The position numbers and the translations under genes are program-made. 63,036 nt of DNA, taken from Gluconobacter cerevisiae (GTDB lineage: Bacteria; Pseudomonadota; Alphaproteobacteria; Acetobacterales; Acetobacteraceae). The notes beneath the pieces are model-generated. The model saw nothing but the letters and a program-made list of their open reading frames with translations. It searched no databases and had not been told where the DNA came from. Positions 29,335 to 36,900 of this stretch are shown here, piece after piece (within the stretch, counting starts at the first letter, position 1; each line of letters starts with the position of its first letter). The DNA is taken from the NCBI RefSeq assembly GCF_015244675.1, contig NZ_JABCQO010000012.1:1-63036 (forward strand), written 5' to 3'.

Positions 29335-30015
29335 TCAGTCGCTCACAAATTCGGAGCAGCCGAACACATCCTGCCAGGGGCTGTTGCTCGTCAGGTGGCA
29401 GTCAGACTGCCAGTCGTAATAACCGGACTTGAACCGCGACGTGATGGCCTTGAGGGTTTCGGTCGCCGTCTCGTCCAGATCCTCCTCGGTCCGCACGGTC
29501 ACACTGCCGTAGTGGCTCTTGCGGACGGAAAACTTCACCTTCGGGAAAGCCTTCTTCAGCATCCGGCGGATGTTTTTGGCCGCCAGCGTGCCGCTGCTGT
29601 CGTCGCCCTGCTCCAGATGGGCATAGTCCGGATTGACGCGGAGTGCTGCGACCTCGGCGGCATGTTCGGCTTTCGCGCGCGCTTCGACTGCCACCTTCTC
29701 AGCCTCAACCTCTTCGGCATGGGTGCGGAGGAAGGCGATCTCCTCAGCGCTTGCCAGTTTCTTGTCGGCTTCGATCCGCCACTGGACACCGCGCAGAATG
29801 GCCTCGGGCAGACGACGGGAGATCGAGCCACAGGCAAAGACGATATCGTAGGAGGCGCTCCCGCCCGACACGATGGCCCCGCCACGCGACAGGGACCGGA
29901 CGGTGGTCGGGCTGGCCTTGCCGTAAACGGCCATGACGATCCCGGCTCCCCGGCTGTAGAGATGCGTGTAAACGCGGGTGCCGACCTGAACGGGAACGAG
30001 AGAGGGGACGAACAT
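29335..30015 (-). CDS. LPD29-like protein
   Basis: A 226-residue protein. The C-terminal 90 residues (AAKNIRRMLKKAFPKVKFSV, then RKSHYGSVTVRTEEDLDE) match my recollection of the LPD29 domain found near ParB-like and methylase-helicase genes on alphaproteobacterial plasmids. The N-terminal half contains a helical alanine/glutamate-rich segment (about 85-135). It lies immediately downstream of the ParB-like gene, which fits that neighbourhood. The biochemical role is unknown. Confidence 0.6.
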   Translation of the reverse strand: MFVPSLVPVQVGTRVYTHLYSRGAGIVMAVYGKASPTTVRSLSRGGAIVSGGSASYDIVFACGSISRRLPEAILRGVQWRIEADKKLASAEEIAFLRTHAEEVEAEKVAVEARAKAEHAAEVAALRVNPDYAHLEQGDDSSGTLAAKNIRRMLKKAFPKVKFSVRKSHYGSVTVRTEEDLDETATETLKAITSRFKSGYYDWQSDCHLTSNSPWQDVFGCSEFVSD

Positions 30016-30072
30016 CGTCTGATCCTTTTCCTTTGGATTTTCGTGATGTCTTCTCCAGCGTCAGCGCGGGAC

Positions 30073-30147
30073 GGCCGGGTCAAAAGCGGCGCGTGCGCCG
30101 GCACCGGAGGCGGCGAAGCCGGTAAGGAGCCACCTTTTGACCCGGCC
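30073..30147 (-). promoter_or_regulatory. Three-way-junction leader element D
   Basis: A 14-bp perfect outer stem GGCCGGGTCAAAAG/CTTTTGACCCGGCC (30073-30086 with 30134-30147) encloses CGGCGC-GT-GCGCCG (30087-30100) and ACCGG/CCGGT (30103-30107 with 30119-30123). It is in the leader of the gene starting at 30015 and follows a purine-rich tract on the minus strand. Confidence 0.65.
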
Positions 30148-30203
30148 GGAGCGCGATGGCAGCGCCCCTCCCCTCCTTTCCTTTTCTTTTCCCGCTCCCT
30201 GCT

Positions 30204-32066
30204 TCAGGCCACGACCACGATTTCGAGGTGGTCCCGCATGAACTGCATGGCCTCGTTGTGCTCCGACGGCTCGGGCTCGGGCGCTTGCAGAGAGAAAGTC
30301 TCTTCGGAGTCCGGCTCCGTCACTGGCACGACAGGGCCGTGCGACAGGTCGGCCTCATCATCGGCTGCTCCATCGAAATCATCTTCAGGCATCTCGTCCA
30401 GGTCTTCATCGTCCACCACGCTTTCCAGCTCGCGGATCTTCGCCTGTTTTTTCTTCTGCTTTTGCGTCCAGACGTCCTGCGCCTGCGCAAACGATGCGAC
30501 TTCGGGCAGCCAGTGGCCTTCCCCGACATGGTTCATAAGGACCGCACGCATCTCCTTGCCGGTGTTCTGCGGCGCAAGGCCTTCGGCCTGAACCGCTTTG
30601 GTGATGCCGGGCTTGCTGTAGCATTTGAGGAACGCCTCAAAGGCCATGCTCGGCATCTTCTGGTCGGCACCGAACAGAACGCCCACGAGCTGCGCGGGCA
30701 GGCCACTGCCGCTGTGCATCGACACGTCGCAGTTCAGGATGCTTTGCAGGACGGTGACGGCATGGCGGCGGATCAGCTTTTCGTCCCGGACAAGGCTGCC
30801 TTCGGGGAACAGGTCAGCCATCGCAAGCGTGCGGGCGGTTGGCTCTGACCAGTTGTTTCCGCTGGCATCGCCATGCACACGGACGTTCTCGGCTTCCAGC
30901 GCCAGCAGGAGGGCTGCGATCAGCTCCCATGGATCGGCTGTCTCGGCCACCTCGCCGAGGGCTTCGCGCAAAGCGACGGTGCGGATCTCGCCGATCATCT
31001 TGTGGCCGGTCCCGGAAACATCCGGTCGTTCTTTCGGGGCCTCGGGCTCTGCGGGTCCGTTCGCGTGGCTCTGTGTAAAGGCAACAGACGGACGGCAGCG
31101 TTCTTCCACGATCTTCAGGTTTCGGGGATTGAGGCCGTACCCCATGACCTCACCCTCCTGTGTCGCCATCCAGGTTCCTATGGTAATGAAGCCTTCGGGG
31201 GCGCGGATGTATCCGTACTCGTCCGTGGTCAGGACAATGGAGTTTTCGGGCCGCTCATTGTCCAGCCAGTCCTGCTGTGCGGCCGCGTAAGCCGTGGCAT
31301 CGAGCGTATAGCGGCTGTCCGTATCGGCTTCGGCAAACAGGTCCTCCATCCAGACGATATTGTGCCTGCGGGCAAGCTCGTCGCCAAACCGGGCGTCGCG
31401 GGCGTACCATTCCTTCTGTTCGAGGTTCCGGGCAAGGGCGCCCCAGGCCACGGTGTCCTCCGGATCTTTCGCCTTCACGCGATACTCGGCCGGATCCTCG
31501 TCGTCTTCCACGCTTTCGGAAAACATTTCCGCCCATGCGTTACGCTGCTCGTCCAAAGATGCCTGGGCGATAATCTTGCGCTGGCGGTCATCCGGTCCAC
31601 GCCCAAGGGCAATGGCGTCGAGGATGGGCGGGTGCAGCTTCGCCAACAGGCTGAGGCGCTTGAGATAGGTCGGCGTCACCATCAGCGTCGAACAGACCTG
31701 CGGATCCGTGTAGCCAAGCTCCTCTCGCAGGCGCGTGACACTCCGCCACTGCTCGGGCTCGGTCATGTCGAGCCGGACAAAGTTCTCACTGACGGCGGCC
31801 AGGGCATCAAGGTCTTCGCTCTGATCCCCGACATACACGTCGATTTCGGAAAGGCCCGCATAGATGGCGCCTTCTGTCCGACGGTGGCCTGCCACGATCA
31901 TCAGGCGTCCGTCTTCCAGTTCCCGGACGGCCGGGGGATGGAGGATACCAATCGCCTTGATGTTGAGCGCGAGTTTGCGCAGCTCCTCAAGGCTTCCGAT
32001 GGAAGAGCGCGGATTGTTCGGATTGGGCACAAGGGTTTTCGGATCAACGCGGCGAAGCTCGGCCAT
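30204..32066 (-). CDS. Large ParB/RepB/Spo0J-family protein
   Basis: A 620-residue protein. The ParB nuclease-like N-domain spans about 5-95: NPNNPRSSIGSLEELRKLAL, KAIGILHPPAVRE and VAGHRRTEGAIYAGL. A KorB/ParB-type helix-turn-helix follows (LGYTDPQVCSTLMVTPTYLK, about 130-165). The remaining 450 residues are a long acidic extension ending DEMPEDDFDGAADDEADL and beyond. Large ParB-like proteins of this kind sit next to LPD29 and methylase-helicase genes and are probably not the plasmid's segregation ParB, since a separate ParA system exists at 43646. Confidence 0.8.
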   Translation of the reverse strand: MAELRRVDPKTLVPNPNNPRSSIGSLEELRKLALNIKAIGILHPPAVRELEDGRLMIVAGHRRTEGAIYAGLSEIDVYVGDQSEDLDALAAVSENFVRLDMTEPEQWRSVTRLREELGYTDPQVCSTLMVTPTYLKRLSLLAKLHPPILDAIALGRGPDDRQRKIIAQASLDEQRNAWAEMFSESVEDDEDPAEYRVKAKDPEDTVAWGALARNLEQKEWYARDARFGDELARRHNIVWMEDLFAEADTDSRYTLDATAYAAAQQDWLDNERPENSIVLTTDEYGYIRAPEGFITIGTWMATQEGEVMGYGLNPRNLKIVEERCRPSVAFTQSHANGPAEPEAPKERPDVSGTGHKMIGEIRTVALREALGEVAETADPWELIAALLLALEAENVRVHGDASGNNWSEPTARTLAMADLFPEGSLVRDEKLIRRHAVTVLQSILNCDVSMHSGSGLPAQLVGVLFGADQKMPSMAFEAFLKCYSKPGITKAVQAEGLAPQNTGKEMRAVLMNHVGEGHWLPEVASFAQAQDVWTQKQKKKQAKIRELESVVDDEDLDEMPEDDFDGAADDEADLSHGPVVPVTEPDSEETFSLQAPEPEPSEHNEAMQFMRDHLEIVVVA

Positions 32067-32105
32067 GGAACGCTCTTTCTATGATTTTTCAGAGGTTCCT
32101 CCCGC

Positions 32106-32182
32106 GTCACGGGCCAGCCAGCCGCGCAAGGCCGCGCGAAGCGCGCCCGGCCTGAGCCTTGCGCGGCTGGCTGGTTCGTGAC
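32106..32182 (-). promoter_or_regulatory. Large cruciform leader element E
   Basis: An 18-bp perfect inverted repeat CCAGCCAGCCGCGCAAGG (32114-32131 with 32157-32174), extended by GTCACG/CGTGAC (32106-32111 with 32177-32182), encloses CGCGC-GAA-GCGCG. It lies 40 nt upstream of the ParB-like start and follows a purine-rich tract on the minus strand. Confidence 0.65.
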
Positions 32183-32287
32183 AGCCCGGCCTTTCCTTCT
32201 TGTCCTTCCCCCTTTCAAAACACTCTTCCTTCAGAAATTGCATCAAATCCGTGAATGCTGTATTTTATGTAAATAAAGGAGAACGCT

Positions 32288-32542
32288 ATGCGCACATTCT
32301 CGACAAGCGATTTGTCCCGCAAATCCGGAGACATCATCGCCAGCGCCCTGCAAGGGCCAATTTCAATTAATCAGCGCGGCAAACCACGGTTGGTCATGCT
32401 AAGTGTCGAACAATACGAGGCATTGGTGGGAAGCGCACCAGAGCGTACTGCCGGTGCCACTACGGAAATGCCTCAGGATCTGGTGCACGACGTAGCAAAT
32501 GCGATTGATGGTTACCTGCTGGAAACCCGCACAGAACCATGA
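32288..32542 (+). CDS. Phd/YefM-family antitoxin
   Basis: An 84-residue protein with the Phd/YefM start (FSTSDLSRKSGDIIASALQG) and PISINQRGKPRLVMLSVEQY, the DNA-binding N-domain, followed by a flexible C-terminal toxin-binding tail. It overlaps the toxin gene by 4 nt (ATGA). It neutralises the toxin and represses its own promoter in the AT-rich region 32225-32287. Confidence 0.85.
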   Translation: MRTFSTSDLSRKSGDIIASALQGPISINQRGKPRLVMLSVEQYEALVGSAPERTAGATTEMPQDLVHDVANAIDGYLLETRTEP

Positions 32543-32952
32543 GTCAGACTTTTAGGCCCGGGATGGTTCTGCGATACCCCTATCTCTGGCATTGGCAGAG
32601 CGGGAGTGGCGAAACAGAAGGACGCAAAAATCGTCCAACGGCCGTGGCCGCAGTCTTTGTGGGACGTGATGATCGTCAATACGTTCTGCTCCTTCCCCTG
32701 ACGACGAAACAACCCTCTGGGGCACGCATTGCAGTCGAAGTCCCGGCAACCGAGAAAAAGCGGGCAGGCCTTGATCAGGAATTGCGCCAATGGATCCTGT
32801 TGGACGAATACAACCTGGATCCGACCGCTACCTCGTATTACTTGCAGCACACGTCATCCCTCGGTCAGTTCAGTGATGCGTTCATGCGTCCCGTACTGAC
32901 ACAATTCCGGAAGCTTCTGCCTACGGCACGACGCGTTTCTCGCTATCCTTGA
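32539..32952 (+). CDS. PemK/MazF-like toxin
   Basis: A 137-residue protein. FRPGMVLRYPYLW followed by EGRKNRPTAVAAVFVGRDDR, LLLPLTTKQPSG and LDEYNLD is the pattern of PemK-like growth inhibitors, which are sequence-specific mRNA interferases. It is translated with the upstream antitoxin. A weak hairpin GACCGCT/AGCGGTC (32956-32980) follows and may terminate the pair. Confidence 0.75.
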   Translation: MSQTFRPGMVLRYPYLWHWQSGSGETEGRKNRPTAVAAVFVGRDDRQYVLLLPLTTKQPSGARIAVEVPATEKKRAGLDQELRQWILLDEYNLDPTATSYYLQHTSSLGQFSDAFMRPVLTQFRKLLPTARRVSRYP

Positions 32953-33142
32953 GAAGACCGCTTCCGCCTACATAGCGGTCGTTTAATCGGGATAAGAAGG
33001 TTTCCAAAAGCGGACGTAGTTTGAAGGCACTTTATCATTGTCCCAATGGAGGCGAGTGTCGCCTTCAATGAGTGACGTGCCCCTTGCACTCTCATATTCG
33101 ATATTCCCAAAATATTTTTGTCTTCTACAGGATTCTCATTTT

Positions 33143-33760
33143 TTATGAAATAAGTCCTTGGCATATAAGATTTAATGGTATTATAGATCGTGGTTTACTC
33201 TTAAATTTATTTGGATAGTTTTGCATAATTCTATGCAGCTTGGACGCTTCTTTGGTTGTTTTGACTAAAACAGCGAGTATCTCAGATGGAAGCTTGAGAT
33301 CCCCTTTGCTTCTCCATTCTCTCTCATGAACCCAGCTAATCCAATGCTCATTTTTTACTTCAAATCTCACCACCCGCCAAAGTTCATCATCGGGTATTTT
33401 AAGGGATCTTTTTTCATCGTCTGAAAGATACAAAACAGGACGGCATCCTTTTTTGTAGGAAGTCGCCTTGGTTAATACAATCCCATAAGGCTCGTACCGG
33501 GGCTTTTCTGGATCAGAATTTTCTGGGGTTAGAACATACTTCAACGAAGAAAATGGCACATCCATAAAACATGTGGCTTTATTAGGACCCTTTATAAACC
33601 CCCTGTTTCCACTCCCGATAATTTTTCCAGATTTAAGAATATTTATAAGATTTTTGAACGCAGACTGACCGCCTATAGATTTCGTATTCTTTGTCATGTG
33701 TAGTAGATACGGAGTCAAATCTGGGCGTGAGTTGAACGGCAATTCCGAAAAAGTGGTCAT
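33143..33760 (-). CDS. AT-rich orphan gene, possible defence protein
   Basis: A 205-residue protein starting at 33760 (MTTFSELPFNSRPDL) after GGAGG. The codon use is strongly AT-rich, unlike every neighbour. Visible blocks are LHMTKNTKSIGGQSAFKNLI, LKSGKIIGSGNRGFIKGPNK, CFMDVPFSSLKYVL, YGIVLTKA and HEREWRSKGDLKLP. This layout recalls a family annotated as putative abortive-infection or ADP-ribosyltransferase-like proteins (HEREWR near the end), recalled rather than tested. It sits alone between the Phd/PemK pair and the methylase-helicase. The flanks 32953-33142 and 33761-33985 show no convincing gene. Confidence 0.6.
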   Translation of the reverse strand: MTTFSELPFNSRPDLTPYLLHMTKNTKSIGGQSAFKNLINILKSGKIIGSGNRGFIKGPNKATCFMDVPFSSLKYVLTPENSDPEKPRYEPYGIVLTKATSYKKGCRPVLYLSDDEKRSLKIPDDELWRVVRFEVKNEHWISWVHEREWRSKGDLKLPSEILAVLVKTTKEASKLHRIMQNYPNKFKSKPRSIIPLNLICQGLIS

Positions 33761-33985
33761 AGTTACCTCCATAGGGTATCAATTCCAAAATCTGTATTTT
33801 TGTATATCTAAGTGGTTCCGGTTGCGACAAGTCGTTTCTATCCTACTGTAGTGGTGTTCTCGTTGGGTACCAAACGCCAAGAGCGAAGGCGTCTGCTATC
33901 TATTCCGACAAGCTCGCTCCTTTGTCGTTCCTTTCTGTAAGGCGACTTTCCGCTCTCCCCGCATTTCTGACTATCTTCCCAATTT

Positions 33986-36900
33986 TCACGTAGCTTCGAG
34001 CGCGGCCTTTGCTTCAGCCTCTTCCGCTTCCTTACGGCGCTGTGTATCGGCTGCCAGATCCGCCTCAAGGGCCGCCATGGCCTCGCGTTTCTCCTGCAAC
34101 AAAGCCGCCTCCGGGAACGCCAGACCCACACGGGCGCGATAGCCGGGCAGCTTGCGCTCGGCTTCCTCCACCTGACGGCGCGCGTCCGCCAGCTCCGCCT
34201 CGAACCGCAACAATGCGTTCTCGATCCGGCTGACCAGCCCGACCGGGCTTGTCTCGCGGTCGAAGTCCATGCCGAGGATCCGCCCGTCCAGCACAAGACC
34301 GAGGGTCGCGTCCCATGTCTCCTCGCCGTCAAAGCGGGTGCGCCAGGTCTCGCACAGGATCTCGAAACCGCCGATCGTGCCGAGAGTCCACTTGCCTTTC
34401 TCCCCGGACTGCGCGGCGAGACGGGCCTGCGAGAGAAGCCACTGGCCGGCTTTGTCACGCTCGGTCATCTCCCTATCCTTGCGCACCAGGCGGAACGCTT
34501 CACCGCGTGTCGGCTCACGCCGTGCGATGTCGTTCTGAAGACGCGGGATCACAGCCTCTGCCGTCTCACGGTCACGCTCGGCACGGTCAATGGCACGACG
34601 GACGTTATACTGGTCGTCGTGATGCGCGGCCTGCAACCGTTCCAGACGCGCCAGTTCGGCCTCCAGTCCCGCCTTCTGCATCAGGCGTTCATCTCCTGAC
34701 GCAAGCGCCTTGGCCATGGCGAACTGGTTGGCTTCCGCCCCCACGTCTTCCAGACGGCGGATCGTCCGGTCTCCGGACATGGCAAGGCAGATGAACTTCT
34801 GCTTGCGCTCCAGCATCTGCCAGTTGGTCGCGTCCACCGACCCTTTCAGGGCATAGGCGTAGAGCTGGATCACCGGGTTCTGGTTGCCCTGCCGCTCGAT
34901 GCGGCCTTCACGCTGGATGATGTCCGAGACCAGCCAGGGCACATCAAGGTGATGCAGGGCGATCAGCCGCTGCTGCGCATTTACCCCAGTCCCCATGGTC
35001 GCGGACGATCCGATCAGGATCCGCTTGCGGCCCGCGTTCATGTCGCGGAAGAGCGCCTGCTTGGCCGTGCTCTTCTTGTAGTGCTGCATGAACGCGATCT
35101 CGTCGCGCGGGATGCCCATGCGGATCAGCTCATCGCGGATCCAGCGATAGGCCGAGAAACCGCGTGTCTCCAGCGCGGATTCCGTGCCCAGATCCGAAAA
35201 GATCATCTGCGTGGCACCGGGCAGTTCGTACTCCCGTCCCGTTTCCGGGTCGGTGTAGCGATTGGCCGACGTGTCCTGCCAGATCTGGAAGACCTTGCGG
35301 ATCATGACGTTCAGCTTGTTGCTGTTGTCATTGGCCGCCCAGTTCCGCACGAAACGCAGGTCGATGGCGGCGTGCCGGGCATCGGTAATGACGGACAGCA
35401 GGATGTCGTCGCCCTTCTGGGGCTTGCCCGTGCGCTCTTCAATCGTCTTGATCCGCTCGGCAAGCGTCTTCTGATACTCGCGGAAGGCATCCCCACTATC
35501 GGCCACGACGATCTCACGCCTGCCGCCCGCCACCTCTGGCAGTTTGACGTAGCGTCGCAGGTCGTCCTGCTGCACGACGTCGGCAAAGTCGCGATACATC
35601 GCCATCAGGTCGGCGACATTCACGAACTCGGAGAACCGCGTGACAGGCTTGTAAAGACCGCTCGGCTGAAGCTCCAGTTCCGTGCGGGTCTCGCCAAAAC
35701 TTGCGGCCCAGGCGTCGAACTCGTGCAGACCACGCTCGACAAGGGCTGGCAGGTCCATGAACCGCTGGATCGAGAACATCTCCCCCAGGGTGTTGGTAAT
35801 CGGCGAGCCTGACGCCATGACCAGAACGCGCTCGGGATTACGCTTGGCGAGGTAGCGCGTTTTGACGAACAGATCCCAGGCGCGCTGGCTGCCGTTCGGG
35901 TCGATCCCCTTCAGGTCGGACTGGTTGGTCCCGAAAGACAGTTTGCGGAACTGCTGCGCCTCATCCACGAGGATCTGGTCCACCCCGATCTCGCCGAGAT
36001 GCACCAGATCGTCCTTGCGGCTGGACAGGGCTTTCAGCTTGGCTTCCATCCCTTCCTTCAGGCGCTCGATGCGCTTGCGCGACAGACGGTCATCGCGTCT
36101 CACATTCTCCAGAAGGCTTTCGTAGGAGGCAATCTGGTCCTCGACCATCTCCTGCTCGAACGCGCTCTCGACCGGCACGAACTTGAAGGCGTCATGCGTG
36201 ATGACAATGGCGTCCCAGTTCCCCGTGGCCGCCCGGGCCAGGAAGCGCTGGCGCTTGTCCTTCACGAAGTTCGTCTCGTCCGCCACAAGGATCTGGGCGT
36301 TCGGGTAGAGCATCATGAACTCACGCGCCATCTGCGCAAGGCAGTGCCCGGGCACCACGATCATGCCCTTGGAAATCAGGCCGAGGCGCTTTTGCTCCAT
36401 CACGGCCGCGCACATCGAGAACGTCTTCCCGGACCCCACCGCATGGGCCATGTAGGTGCTGCCCTTGGCGATGATCCGCCAGATCACCCGCTTCTGATGG
36501 TCGCGCAGGCTGATTGCTGTGCTCGCTCCGGGCAGTTTCAGGTGGGAGCCGTCGAACGTGCGCGGGACAAGGTTGTTGAACGCATCGTTATACAGCCGCA
36601 CCAGACGCTCGGCGCGGTCAGTGTCCTGCCACACCCACGTCTCAAACGCGGTCTTGATCGCGGCCAGCTTTTCCTTGGCGGCCTCGGTCTCCTTCGTATT
36701 CAGCTCACGGTGTTCGCCGTTCTCATCGCGCCAGGTGTCCCAGATTTTCGGGCTGGCCTGATTGAGCGCATCGTCCAGCAGATCCCCGGCATGGCGGCGC
36801 TGTGTTCCCCAGACCGAGGTGGCCTCCGCCTTGCCGGAAAACCCGCTCTTGTCCACGCTCCAGGTCGCTACCTCCATCGTGTGGTGAATGGTCGTGCGAA

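Noticed and set aside
32943-33164. 73-codon minus-strand frame after the PemK-like gene
   Set aside because: No ribosome site, no recognisable pattern, and it overlaps the 3' end of the AT-rich gene.
33838-34458. 206-codon frame antisense to the end of the methylase-helicase
   Set aside because: A shadow of the GC-rich gene in another frame: extreme R/S/A composition and no start signal.
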